In this document: positions 24,162 through 35,935 of the stretch, in pieces
Layout of the letters: the number at the start of each line of letters is the position of its first letter
How positions within the stretch are numbered: position 1 is the stretch's first letter
Source: Zingiber officinale
Taxonomy: Eukaryota; Streptophyta; Magnoliopsida; Zingiberales; Zingiberaceae
Direction: 5' to 3'
NCBI RefSeq assembly: GCF_018446385.1
Contig: NC_056000.1
Span: 37,299,511-37,363,510 of the forward strand
Length of the DNA: 64,000 nt
Translations under genes and position numbers: made by a program
Notes under the pieces: model-generated
Seen by the model: only the letters and a program-made list of their open reading frames with translations
What the model was told of the DNA's origin: nothing
Database searches by the model: none

Positions 24162-24768
24162 GAGGGTGTTTGACTAAACTTATTAAAAATAGTTTATAAG
24201 CTCGTACAGCTTATAAGTTGTTTTAGGAGCTTATAAGTTGTTAGATCTTATTTTAAAAATAAGTTGTTAAAGTGTTTGGGTGAACTTATTACAATCAACT
24301 TAAAGGTATTGATGTATTTGATATTATAAGATTTTTTTATTAATAAAATTACCAAAAAGGGTATAATACTATTAATAGAGGATTTTGATATTTTTATTAA
24401 TAGAGGGTTTTGGGCGATTTTTTACACCGGGGGAGAGAAAATTGGAAAGAGGCATTGGCCGAGAAGATGACACAGCGTTGGAAGAAAAGTCGGCGGAGAT
24501 AAAATATTAGGCTTATAAAAATTTATGGAAGATAAGATGAGGCTTTATGAAATTATATAAGGATATTTTAGAGAAAAAAATTGTTAAAATAAGATCTTTT
24601 TTTAAAAAGTAGGGTCTTCCATACTTTTTTAAAAACAGCTTATAAGCTTCAAAACAACTTATTTTGACAGCTTATAAGCTGTTTGAAAAAAAATTTACCA
24701 AACAAATTTGAAGAGCTTATAAGCTCCAAAACAGCTTAGAGAGCTTATAAGCTCAGCCAAACACCCTC
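24162..24768. mobile_element. PIF/Harbinger-type (Tourist-like) MITE
   Basis: 607 bp with terminal inverted repeats GAGGGTGTTTG...CAAACACCCTC and TTA on both sides (24159-24161 and 24769-24771). Subterminal agcttataagct repeats occur at both ends. It is non-coding. The three-base TTA duplication and TIR fit Harbinger MITEs better than hAT. Confidence 0.82.
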
Positions 24769-24897
24769 TTAGTTTATTTGGCACCAATACAAGTAAGTAT
24801 AATAACCAAAAACCAAATGCATTTATTTATATAGAATATGATACAACAAGTCCATAATACAATCATCAAATGATTGACTCTAGGTCTCTAGCTAACA

Positions 24898-25740
24898 CCA
24901 GACTCTCGTCTCGGCGCGAATTATAAGTGAGCATGCTCTCACGACCAACGACCTCTCAGTCGGGATTCCAGACTCTCGTCCTAGCGTGAGTTATAAGTGA
25001 GCATGACTCACACGACCAACGACCTCTCGGTCGATGTTCCAGACTCTCGTCCCAGCGCGAGTTATGAGTGAGCATGCTCTCATGACCAATAAACTCTCGG
25101 TCGATATTCCAGACTCTCGCCCCAGCACGAGTTATAAGTGAGCGTGCTATCAGGACTAGCGACCTCTCGGTCGACATCCCAGACTCGCCCCAGCGTGAGT
25201 TATAAGTGAGCATGCTCTCACGACCAACGGCCTCTCGATCGGGATTCCAGACTCTTTCCCCAGCACGAGTTATAAGTGAGCATGTTCTCACGACCAATGA
25301 CCTCTCAGTCGACGTTCCAGATTCTCGCCCCAGCGTGAGTTATAAGTGAGCATGCTTTCATGACCAACGACCTCTTAGTCAGTGTTTCAGACTCTCACTC
25401 TAGCGAGAGTTAAGTGAGCATGCTCTCACGACCAACGGCCTCTCCGTCGAGATTCTAGACTCTTGCCTCAGCACGAGTTATAAGCGAACATGCTCTCATG
25501 ACCAATGATCTCTCGGTCGGCATTGCAGACTCTCGCTCCAACGCAAGTTATAAGTGAGCATGCTCTTATGACCAACGACCTCTTAGTCAGCATTTCAGAC
25601 TCTTGTCCCAGTGTGAGTTATAAGTGAGCACGCTCGATCTATGACCTCTTGGTCAGCATTCTATGCTCTTGCCCCAACACGAGTTATAAGTGAGCAAGAC
25701 CTTCAATAACTACCTCTCGATCAGTATTTTAAACTCATCA
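24898..25740. repeat. Minisatellite of about 60 bp in the Tat 3' region
   Basis: About 13-14 degenerate units with the core gcgagttataagtgagcatg, ctctcacgaccaacgacctc and tcggtcg..attccagactc. Point changes and small indels differ from unit to unit, so the array is not newly amplified. Confidence 0.93.
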
Positions 25741-26022
25741 TAGTAGGGGTAATAGACGAGCAGGGTCCTTGCCATGGCTCAGAGAAATAGTTTTCTGGGG
25801 GTGATTAACGTCATTACCGTCACGTAATTCGTGGAGCATCTTCTATTCAAAACAGCCTTTTTTTTGTTAAAGACGTATGCATAAAGTAAGGGAGTTCTAG
25901 TGGGAAAAAGGTAAAAGGACAGAAATATAGGCTGAAACCGGATCAGGTCTGCATTTAATTGATAAATTACAGGGGAGCGCCCCTCAAAATCTCATTCTTA
26001 AATCAGTAAAAGCATTGAGGTC

Positions 26023-26475
26023 TTAAGATTCTCTTCCCGTGCAAGTTGGGAGTTGGCACCCTGGGCAAAAGCGTTCTGCTTGACCTACTTTTTCAAGATG
26101 GATTCGAGCCTGTTCTAACTTAGCTTGAGTCAACTGAAGAGTGCGTCGTTGTTGAGCGATGGTTTCATCTTTAATCTTACTTCTTCCTATATAAGGGACA
26201 TGGAAAGGCATGTTTCTCTTTCAAATAGATCAAGAATTGGACTTGGCTCTCCAGATCTGAATAGATTTTCTGTTTTAGCGCTACCTTAGCACGTGTCTAC
26301 GATTTAGCGGCTAGCCAGAATTCCTCAATTTTCCTGCGAAGGGAAGACTGAAGATCCCTCTCTTGCATCATCTCGGATAAAGTCGTATCCTTCTGGATAA
26401 GCAGTTGGGTCATATGAGCCACTTGCTGGCAAAGGTGTTACGGTTCACCAAACTCGGAGTTCAACACCATGATTA
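26023..26475 (-). pseudogene. Small antisense helical ORF near the Tat 3' LTR
   Basis: The minus strand opens at about 26471 (MVLNSEFGEP, then a stop) and reads through two stops into helical, charged sequence (HMTQLLIQKDTTLSEMMQER). It then passes by a frame change into 26211-26023, with QQRRTLQLTQAKLEQARIHL and a terminal CPGCQLPTC. I recognise no family. It resembles the coiled-coil ends of the other antisense ORFs and may be a third, shorter one. Confidence 0.45.
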
Positions 26476-26723
26476 GTGGACGTTAGTTAAAGGAAAGTAT
26501 GCATTTGTGGGTAGGGGGCAACCCCTTTTAAAGAGGAAGAGGGGAAAAGTCGATTTTTGAAGAGATTAAAGTGGCCCTTCGCTCGAGGTTGATTGAGCAA
26601 TTAAATACGTTACAATACTGACGGTCTGTGAAAAGAAGTAGCATTTATAGTCATAAAGGTGAAATAAATGAAACTCAAGTTTGGGTCTAGTTAGTCGGAC
26701 TTAAGCCTCCTCCGACTATACTT

Positions 26724-26733
26724 GGAGGGGAGG
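26724..26733 (+). other. Polypurine tract of the Tat element
   Basis: ggaggggagg, four bases before the TGATAC start of the 3' LTR. Confidence 0.8.
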
Positions 26734-26737
26734 CTTG

Positions 26738-27748
26738 TGATACGGTGCATAAAGGTGGGACCCAATAAGGCCAGACAGTCAAAAGTCGAGGGGACATGAC
26801 AATCAAAGACAGTCTAAAGTCAAGGGGGCGTGGCGGTCAGAAGTCAAAGGGACGTGACAATCAACAGTTAGGAGAAAGAAGGAGTTAGACCGTCACATGT
26901 TACCAGCCGCATAATTCCTAGTCGGGTACAAACAAAGCAGGGTCCCAAATCTTAGACATAAGACGCAGCCTGGAGTAGTGCTAGACCTGCCCCGACTGGT
27001 CGGGGTTCCTCAGCTCGGGTCGTCTAGCCAGACCTGGTACTTTCAGTAAGACAATTCTCAGTCGGTCCTTCAGCGATCCAAGTGCGAAAGATGAGGCCCT
27101 CGCCACAGCTTGCCCCCCTCATCAAGACTTAAGTCAGGTGGCACATCCGAACGGTCATCCCGAGCTGTTCGTAGCTAAACCAAGGCAGGACAGAAAGCGC
27201 CAAGTGACAAACAATGTCAAGGAATCGTAACCTCATGTCAGAGAATAATTGTCATGCATCAGGGAATATTCTAGTAGTCTGCTATCGTCTGCGAATGGAA
27301 CCTTTCTTCCACTAATAGGAGGCCACTGTACACCTTCTCTCACCCGATAGGCCCTGACACCCGATATTCTCTGACAACATGCAGACTCTGAAGGCACGCA
27401 GTGTCATATAAAAAAGGAGGTCCTTTCCCTTAGCCAGGTACGCGCACATTCGTACTCGTCTTCTACAGTTCTTTTTTCCTTCGTACACTGTTCTTCTGAG
27501 GAAAAAGTACCTAACTTGAGTGTTGGAGGGCTTGCGCCGGAGACTTTTCTCTGATTTATGATCTCTAACGTTCCGTGTGCTTATTTGAATGTGCGCAGAG
27601 CTAAAGTACCGATGGTCTCGTTACCACTGCCCAGGAGTACCACGTGAGGATTTGTTTTTCCGGTATACATACACTAAGTGTGCAAGTCATCTCTTCGTCA
27701 ACGCTAGCACCATCTCAGTCAGTTTTCGTCTGACTCAAAGTCTAGACA
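26738..27748 (+). repeat. 3' LTR of the Tat element
   Basis: Starts TGATACGGTG and parallels the 5' LTR, with many substitutions and small indels. The last shared sequence is around cgtctgactcaaagtctagaca. Confidence 0.8.
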
Positions 27749-28491
27749 GAATTAGTCTCTATGGGTATATAAGTTGCAATAGCCTCTACGTGTATGGTGC
27801 AAAGTATTTGATCAATCAAAGTCTTTTAAAATGAAAGACTATTTGACATTGATTTCTCTTCCGATGAATATAATCTTCGAGTCTTCATCTCCAAATTCCT
27901 TCGAAGAAGTGACATATTTTGGACCTACGACCTTTGCAACCACATCCTAAGATCTTTTCTAACTGTATTCTAGATGGCACCTTCGAAAATTAATTTTATC
28001 TTCGAGCTTTGAAATATTTTTTTTTAGCTAATATTATTCCATAGGTTGCAACAAGCTAAATGACAGCAATGTCATTTATATCATCAAAACTCTTATACTC
28101 CACACAATAATATGAGTATTACATGAATTATGTCATGTTATTGATCGTGCCGAGGTTGGCGTGCCACGATACAATGTTGTGCAACACCCACGTGTTAAAT
28201 CGAGCACCACCCCTATTGGGCCTATAACGATTTAATTTTATTTTTAAGATGATTTTTTTCTTATATTAGTTGTTAACGTTTACACTTTTTTGTTAAATAA
28301 AATTACTATTATTTTTAAAGAAAAAAACTTACATATTATTTTGTTCAATATTTTTTTTTGTCTTTTATTATTAAATTTTTGACTTGTCTAACTGGCTAAG
28401 TATGATCAATTCATCTAAGTTGTGCTCACATTAGACTGATCCATCTGTAAATTTAATTAAATTTATTCACCGATCAATTACATTATAGATC
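27749..28491. other. AT-rich intergenic sequence
   Basis: No ORF with a recognisable domain and no repeat pair found. Confidence 0.5.
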
Positions 28492-28510
28492 TCTATTTAT
28501 AATTAGATTT

Positions 28511-28639
28511 GTCTTCAGAGTTATGGTGTCGTGGTAGAATATTTAAATTATTATTCAAGTATTCACGGTTCAATCCCTGACTATAAATATCACTCTCAGG
28601 AATAATCAAAAAGACTAATTAGGATTATCATTTTTTTTT
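28511..28639 (+). mobile_element. tRNA-derived SINE with T-tail
   Basis: A 129-bp insertion flanked by a 19-bp duplication with one mismatch (28492-28510 and 28640-28658, tctatttataat[t/c]agattt). It contains a B-box-like ggttcaatccc at about 28568 and a weak A-box-like tggtgtcgtggta, and ends in a T run. No coding capacity. Confidence 0.75.
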
Positions 28640-28658
28640 TCTATTTATAATCAGATTT

Positions 28659-29425
28659 AGTCAAATCTTTCTTTTTAATGGGTCTTGTTGACTCTTATTT
28701 TTTTTTCTTGGTCCATAGTTCTCTTGATCCCATGTGTATAGTCTCCAGGTTTGGTTAAGTTGGTTATGATGATAGAATTATCAAATCAAATAAGGGTCAA
28801 TTTTCAATAAAATTATGAGAAATACCATCTCATACGATAACCTGTTCAATTTCCTTATTTCTCTTTATAAATAACTATAAAACGAGACGGGAGGGACGTC
28901 CGGGGTTTAACCTATGTATCTTTTGTCAAATCTTGATCCATTATGTATAATTTAACAAGAATATTAGAGGGAGTCATTGGAAGAAGACACGAGGAGAAGA
29001 ATAGTAGACACATTATATACTATCTTTTTTTTTTTTTTGAACTTTGTCAATCGGTGCAAAAATATGATTCGGATCACTTTGTTTTGAAAAGAAACTCAGG
29101 TTCATTCTCGAACAGCAATTCACTCAACCTTGGCGGCTTTTACTTGATTGAAATGATTGAATACATGATCAAGAGATCATTCTAATTAACTAAACTAAAA
29201 TGGAATTATGATTGAACAAACAAATTAACTGTTATTGTTTATGCACAATATTACAACAGGTGGAGATACATTTAGCACCAACTTATCTCTGGCCGAAAGT
29301 TGAACACACACACAAAACTAAGTCTATTTACATTTGACCAAAAAAGATTCAATAACAAAAATAAGCTTCTCTTTCAGTTGGGTCATGGCAGAATCTATTC
29401 ATCGACAAGTTCAAATTCAGACCCT
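28659..29425. other. Intergenic sequence and probable 3' UTR of the second S-RLK
   Basis: AT-rich, with poly-T runs. The part next to 29426 is expected to hold the 3' UTR of the minus-strand RLK. No other gene seen. Confidence 0.5.
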
Positions 29426-32400
29426 TCATCTTCCCTCTACCACGCTCATGGTCAATTCGGGGGGAGATGAGCGTGCTGACCAAGGACTTGCATCTTTTGA
29501 GGTAAATGCAGGCTGTCCAGGTGGCTGCAAAACTGGTGGGTTCTCGTTCACCAACACGGCAATGATAGCATCTATTGTTGGTCGATCATTCGGAACATCT
29601 TGGACGCATAACAGCCCTACTTGAATGCATTTAGCCACTTCGGAAACTGGGAATGATTCTTCGAGGGCGGGATCTACCAGCTCGCAACATCTTCCTTCAG
29701 CCCAAAGTTGCCATGCCTGTAATCATCATATAGTTGGAATGAAACGAGTGATTCAAGGATGAATGAATTTGATCATGAACGACAATGGGAATGTAAGTAC
29801 TTACGTATCCAAGAAGATTCAATGAACCATTCAATGGGTATGAGCCTTTGTTTCTTCTTCCAGAAATTATCTCTAGTATAATTACGCCAAAGCTAAATAT
29901 ATCAGATTTTTCTGAAAAACGGCCATACAAGCCATATTCTGGTGCGATATAACCACTGTCATTCATTATCAAATGAACTAGTTTAAGAGAAGACACACTA
30001 AAAATAAATTGGCATGGTACTATGGTAGTAGTTTACTTACTATGTTCCAACTATTCTTGTAGTGTTTTCTTCCTTTTGTTTCCCATCAAATATCCTTGCC
30101 AAGCCGAAGTCTGAAATTTTGGGATTCATGTCGTAATCTAATAGTATGTTGTCAGTCTTCAAATCTCTATGTATAACCCGAAGTCTGGAGTAGCGATGGA
30201 GGTAAAGAAGTCCTTGTGCAATGCCTTTGATTATTTGGAACCTCATATCCCAATCTAATTTCGATGACTGATTTGAATCTGGAAATATTTATACATTCAT
30301 AGAATCAGTTGAAATAGTATGTAGATATACACAATAAGCCTGTAAAATCATCTCTTTAATAAAATCTAACTCGATAGGCATAGGAAATCAGACTAACCGA
30401 ATAGGTATTTGTCCAAACTATGATTAGGCAGATACTCATAGATAAGTATCTTCTCATCTTGATGATTGCACCAACCTAAAAGCCTCACCAGATTAGTGTG
30501 TTGTAGTCTGGCTATCAGCTCAACTTCATTTCTGAATTCGACAAAGCCTTGTTTTGAAGTCTCGGATAGCCTTTTCACCGCTATATCCTTACCATCCTGT
30601 AACGTTCCCTGAAAATACAATGAAATAGTATTAATTCAAAAAGCCATCAAACATGTAAGCTTAAGTTTGTTTCAATTTATAAAGGACATGAACTAATCTA
30701 CTAGCATCATCATGATCATCATCATCAAGCCATGTTTATCCAACTATCTAAGCTCGGTTACATTCTAAAAAAACAACACAAATGTTTATAGACCAACATG
30801 CTATGATATAATGTTTAAAAGATCATTAAGTTCTCACCTTGTAGACAGAACCAAACCCACCTTCTCCAAGCTTGTTCGTAAGGGCAAAGCCATCAGTCGC
30901 TTTAAGTATACTACAAAAATCAAGTAAGGGTACATCAATGATACTGCCTCCGTCATAACTTCTCAACTCTTCCAATCTTGTTACATTTTCCTTGTGCTTC
31001 CCTGCATTCAAGAAGAGTATTTGATGATCACAATTAGATTAATTATAAAAATTCCTAAATTGATGGCTCATATATTGAGATTCCTACGTGATCGTCTGTG
31101 AATTGTCCTCCAGAAATAGAATGCAGTTCCTGAGAGTAGTATCAGAATAAACCCTACTGTTAGCATAATAGCAAGTAAAAGCATCGACTTATTTGACGAT
31201 CCTTCATTTTGACTGTTTGAATCTGCACAAGATAAAAGCATTTTTCAGAACAAGATCTTTCCATTTGATTTCCTCAAGAAAAGAAGAAACTTGAGATAAC
31301 TAACAGGTAAAAGTACTAGCGATAGACTGAGGCCATCACTGCAATTATCACCCAAACCAAAGAACTAGATGCTTACCTAAATCAGATGCAGCAACACGCA
31401 CAAAGAGTTCATCCCTACTCAAATTCTGCACAAGATCAACCAAATCTCCAAACCAAACCAGGCATGTAGTGCTGCTGCCGATGCTTATCGTTCCAGAGAA
31501 GGAGTAGGCTGTGCAGTTGCAAGACACGGAGCAATTGGCTCGACACTCTTTTTCACTAGCATCTCTCAGTAGTATCATACGATCAGGCAATTTCATATTA
31601 TTATAATGAACATAATCTGCTCCACTGTTGCAATCCCCAACAGTAGCTCTCATGCAACCCCCTGAGTAATTTCCAGCATTCCACTGACTGAAAGTTCTGG
31701 GCACAAACCCTCTGAGGCATTGGCACGAACGGCTAGTGGGCTGACTGCCATCGCACACGCCGTTAGGTCCGCACTGGTTGTAGAACTCGCAGGGCCTGCT
31801 CGGGAGGTTGGGGACGGATCCTTCTATGACCCAGCTACCAGAGCTCGCGTTCCAACTCAAGAGCTGGGAGAAGCCCGATTCCTGTATCACAACTCTGGAG
31901 ACCGTCGAGCTCGGCGTGGCGGTGAACCACCAGGAGACCCTATCCCCTTCGACGGCGATCGAGTAGACGTACGCGTTGGTGCTTTTCGTGGTGACGATGC
32001 GAGTGGAGTTGATCTCCGACCCCGGCGAGCTCCGCAGGTTGGATCTCCAGTAGGGCTCCACTCCGCGCCAGATGAACCCCTGCATCGACGACCTCGGATC
32101 GATCCCCAAGGTAAAACTACCCGACGAGGGATCGTCCTCGGCTCTCCACGACACGCATCTCGTCGGCGAGGCTATGCCGGGGCGGAGATACGACGTCAGC
32201 CTCATTTCCGGGAGCAGCGTGTCGGTTGGGTGATCGAAGCTCTGCCAGATGAATCTATCCTCATCGCCTTCTGCTAGTCTCAAGACGAGGTTGCCGGAAT
32301 CCAAGAGCACTGCTTCGGTGGTACCACGGGAAGCCGCTGAGGTATCGGAAGACCAGATTTTGCTTCCGCTGCTGCTGTACGCCACTAGATTGCCGTCGAT

Positions 32401-32697
32401 TTCTAGGGTTAGGTTCCCGTAGGCGTCGCGGAGGGGGCTGTCTCGGTTGGCCACCCACACAACTGCTCCGTCGGCGACGTTGTGGTAGCGAATGCCGAGG
32501 TAGTAGCGAGCAGGGACGGAGGCGCCGAGGCGGAAGAAACCGAGGGCGAAACTTCCGGCGGAAGAGAGGATAGTTCGGTTGAGGGAGATTGAGTCGCCGG
32601 GTCGGAGTGTGTCCGTCTCCGCGTGGACTGTTTGGCGGTGGGAAGAGGAAGAGAGGAGGAGGAGGAAGAAGAAGAGGACGAGGAATGGAAGGGCCAT
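29426..32697 (-). CDS. G-type lectin S-receptor-like serine/threonine kinase (836 aa, seven exons)
   Basis: Exons are 32697-31377, 31222-31088, 31001-30838, 30608-30398, 30278-30041, 29955-29805 and 29716-29426. All are GT..AG with matching phases, giving 837 codons with the stop. The protein has a signal peptide ([15 protein letters not shown], residues 1 to about 26), then B-lectin ([22 protein letters not shown]), S-locus glycoprotein, EGF-like ([13 protein letters not shown]) and PAN ([16 protein letters not shown]) regions. The membrane span is in exon 2. The kinase keeps its key residues: GEGGFG 531-536, Lys552 (IAVKRL), Glu568, HRD Asp649, DFG Asp667 and APE 694-696. An ATG nine codons upstream (32724) is possible, but the downstream one directly starts the hydrophobic signal. 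HRDLKTDN is the arginine-aspartate type, so an active kinase is expected. Close paralogue of the gene at 55616-59292. Confidence 0.94.
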
Positions 32698-32724
32698 GAT
32701 CGAGCTCGAGTCGTCTCTCTGCAA

Positions 32725-34030
32725 GGAGGAGAGAGATGAGTAGGGAAGAAGAAGCAGCAGCAGCAGCGAGAGTTGCCATTTCGGTGCGTCTTGTTAGGTC
32801 ACAGTTTGAAAAAAAATCGGCGGACGACGTTTGACCGGCGTCGCAAACGTCGTCGGTCCGTCATGCGAGATTCGTGTGAAAATAAACCGAATCGAGTGGA
32901 GCCCGAGACCAAGCCGAGCCGAGTCAGAGCTGAAGATATTTTTTTTTATTATTGAATAAATATAAATAAACTCATGTTGAATTTAAAAAAACAAAAAAAA
33001 AAAAGTGAAGGGGTCAAACAATTCTAAACTCCTTGCTAGTGGCTTTCTCATCAAACTCAACCAGATTTAATCTCATTGGACTTCGTCCTTCAACTAAACT
33101 TTTAAGTTGGGATTGCTTTCAATCTCACCAACTCTTATTAATCTACAATTTTTTTTTCACCATTTATCACCCTAATTCGGAGGAAACAACGTCTTAGCTG
33201 CTATAACATATTAAAATAAATCATTTCAGTTCAATTAAAATTATTATACGTATAATATTATTATATCAAAATAATATTCAACTCAACTAAATTAATTCCA
33301 AACTGTTAGAGTATTTATTGACAATAACTACTTATAGTAACTACTACTGACCGAATATATATATTATGAATGGCTGCTACTGACTCAATTTTGATCCAGC
33401 TGAAATAATTTGATAAGTTTCCATAATTTTAATTAAGTTGATAAAAATTATTTTAATATTATTCTATTTCATATATAATAATTTTAATCAAATTAAAATA
33501 ATTTTATCTTATATTATAACTACTTTAATACATTGTAATAGCTATAAAAGGGATTAATAAAGTAAAAATACAAAGTCAAAGATAATGAAGCGGTCTAGTC
33601 TGTGTTCGTGGATGGGAAGAAAACTCGGAGCCAATGTGATTTCTGTTAAAGACTTTGATTATTATTATAGGTATTTATTATTGTTGTTGTTGACTCGTTC
33701 AACAACTTTGAATAATGTTTACTTCACGTTCGCTTAGAGGATGCATTAGTGACCGTTCCGCGTATACATGATTTTGCCGAATATTTAATTTGTTCGAAGA
33801 TCAAAAACTCCAAGACAGAACAAACTCTATCTATCTAAGACTTAAGTGGCAGTGATTCCAAGTTGTTTCCCACATATTTTATTCTCATCAATACAAAAAG
33901 AACAAAGAAATTAAAAAACCAATATAATATATATAACGTAAATTAACACCCAGATCACTATCAAAATTTCGATTTACAATCAAATTTCGATATTTCCAAA
34001 TATAAAATATATTAATTATTATTTTAATTC
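32725..34030. other. Upstream region of the second S-RLK and AT-rich spacer
   Basis: Contains the promoter and 5' UTR of the minus-strand RLK in its first few hundred bases. No clear TATA assignment. The rest is AT-rich without a detectable gene. Confidence 0.45.
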
Positions 34031-34565
34031 CTTTGAGCACAGTCACAACATGATTCTACCAAGCAAATCATAGGATAGTATTCTCTTTGATCTTTACACA
34101 AAACTCTACAAGCATTGGAGATTAGAGGTAGAGAAAACATTGGTAAAGGACAGAAAACTCTGCCTATATAACTTCATACACAACTCTACGAAGCTATCAA
34201 ATTGAATGTGATTCCTTCAAACTAATACTATAGGGTTTGAAGAAGATAATTCATCTTCCTTCAATGGAACTCATGGTCAATTCTGGTGCCAGGGAATATG
34301 GGATTGGCACCCGTGTTGGTGAATTGGTTATGGAGGTATACGCAGGTCACTGAGGCGATGGTAAAATTGGGTTCTTGTTCACCGGCGTGATGGTGATAAC
34401 ATCCATTGTTGATCGGTCAGTGGACCTATCTTGAACACATAACAGGTCGAGTTGAATCATTTCTCCACTTTAGAAACTGGGAATGAATCAATCAATTATG
34501 GATCTACCAGTTCGCATCGTCTTCCTTCCACCCAAACATGTCATGCCCTATGAGATGTCAAGGTC
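34031..34565 (-). pseudogene. S-RLK last-exon and 3' UTR fragment
   Basis: Collinear at high similarity with 55390-55925, covering the 3' UTR and exon 7 of the third RLK. On the minus strand it reads VWVEGRRCELVDP and then stops; further stops follow after VSKVEK. The splice acceptor has an extra g. None of the other six exons is present to its right, so most of this RLK copy has been lost. Confidence 0.9.
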
Positions 34566-34659
34566 AGAATGAAATCAATATGCTAAATCTCTTTATATAA
34601 ACCATTGACTTAGATGTAATCATTCAAGCTATTTAGGTTGGTTGGTTCTGTAGGGAGAT

Positions 34660-35935
34660 TGTTAGTGCAATCATCCTCAGGTCAAGGTTGACCAGTTGAC
34701 TAAACTCAAGTGGATTTGGGTTTGAGTTTCAATATTTGGACAATATATGAGAAGAGGTCAAGTAGGTCAAAGTTGACCGGATACTTACATTGTGTGTAAG
34801 AGAAGTCAAGTAGGGGACTAGATACTTGACTGGAAAAGTCCTTACTAGAGGTCAAGAAAAGCAAATCCCTAACTCGAGGATAGGCAAATTAAGCAAAGTC
34901 CAAGTGGGTCAAAGAGGACCGCACGTTGACAAAGGGAAGTCCAAACTGTGGTTAGGCAAAGCAAAGTCTAAGTGGGTCAAGGAGAACCGCACATTGGCAA
35001 AAGGAAGTCCTAACTAAGGTTACACAAAGTAAGTCCAAGTGGGTCAAGGAGGACCATACGTTAGCAACGAGAAGTTCTAACTACAGTTAGGTAAACAAAA
35101 GTCCAAGTGAGTCAAGGAGTATTACACGTTGGCAAAGAAAAGTTCAAGTGGGTCAGGAGGACCACATATTAGCAAAGAAAAATCCTAACTGAGATTAGAC
35201 AAGACAGCTATCCAAATGGTTTAATAAGGACCACACTGAGTGATCGTAAGTCCAATAGAAAGTTGCAGAGAGGAAGTCCAAGTGGGTCAAAGGTTGATTG
35301 AAGGTGGGCATAAGTCCAACAAGAAGTTGGCATGAAACGAGGAAGTTTCGACGTAACAAACTTCCGAAGGCAATAACTTTTGACTCGAATATCTCAATGA
35401 GATGATCTTAGATACGAAACAAAGCTCGTTTAGAGCTCTACACATTTTACTACTTACCAATCAATTAAATAATTGATTGGGGGTCAATCGATTAGTTGAT
35501 GAAGCATAGTACAGAAAGTGTCTTGATCGATTGGGTAATCGATCAAGATCTTCCCCAATAGATTAGATAATCGATTGGGAGAGTTTGTGAGCGAATAGTG
35601 AGCTTTTAAATCGATTAGGTGATTGATTGAAGCTATCAATCGACCAAGTGATCGATTGAGAGTATTTCTTCATGACAAATAGTGAGTTTCCCAACCTACG
35701 ACAAACAGTGGGCTTCTTAATCGATCAGGTGATCGATCGAAGCCATGTAATCAATTGGCTAATCAATTGAGATAAAAAGAAAAGAGCTATTGCGAGGTTT
35801 GGATGGCTAGATTTTCTCTGATATGATGTGATAATCAATTAAGGGTAAGGTCAATCGATTAGAAGTCCTAATCCATGGATATAATGGAGTATGACACTAT
35901 ATGGAGGGTGAAAAGAGCCATAATCACGTGTCTTT
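34660..35935 (+). mobile_element. LTR remnant with minisatellite and hairpin cluster
   Basis: Begins TGTTAGTGCAATC followed by gtcaaggttgacc, like the U3 end of the LARD LTR family. It then has a degenerate minisatellite (34820-35330, around agtccaagtgggtcaa and ggaccgcacgttggcaaa) and a cluster of aatcgatt/gatcgatc inverted repeats (35450-35790). No coding region. The right-hand limit is uncertain and no target duplication was found. Confidence 0.6.
35521..35548. repeat. Perfect inverted repeat in the LTR remnant
   Basis: 12-bp arms (tcttgatcgatt) with the 4-nt loop gggt. Related, imperfect ones surround it. Confidence 0.92.

Larger units (their letters stand above)
22874..24897. mobile_element. 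Solo LTR inserted in the Tat minisatellite
   Basis: Bounded by a perfect duplication CCAGA (22869-22873 and 24898-24902). It begins TGTTGGGTTTTTCGGGCC and ends GCTAACA, with no internal coding region. Without the MITE at 24162-24768 it is about 1.4 kb. Orientation is not settled, because both strands give TG...CA ends. Confidence 0.85.
2511..27748 (+). mobile_element. Ty3/gypsy Tat-clade LTR retrotransposon, decayed, with three nested insertions
   Basis: LTRs of about 1.0 kb at 2511-3525 and 26738-27748 begin TGATAC and share long aligned stretches, but differ by many substitutions, so the copy is old. Between them lie gag, aspartic protease, reverse transcriptase, an RT-linked RNase H, a second RNase H of the kind that marks the Tat clade, and integrase. 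These are followed by minus-strand extra ORFs and a minisatellite before the polypurine tract. All coding parts contain stops or frameshifts, so the copy is not autonomous. Nested later insertions are 8754-9787, 14414-21107 and 22874-24897. Removing them leaves about 15.5 kb, a normal size for a large Tat element. I could not find a clean target duplication around the outer LTRs. Confidence 0.88.

Noticed and set aside
24162..24768. hAT element because of TIR-like GGGTGTTTG
   Set aside because: The 8-bp flanks do not match, while TTA on both sides fits PIF/Harbinger.
24956..25297. 113-codon minus-strand ORF
   Set aside because: Translation of the 60-bp Tat minisatellite, not a protein gene.
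28511..28639. Possible tRNA gene because of the B-box-like motif
   Set aside because: No cloverleaf can be formed around it, and the T-tail and 19-bp flanking duplications indicate a SINE.
31720..32277. 185-codon plus-strand ORF
   Set aside because: Antisense shadow of the GC-rich first exon of the S-RLK at 29426-32697. Arg/Pro-rich, with no domain.
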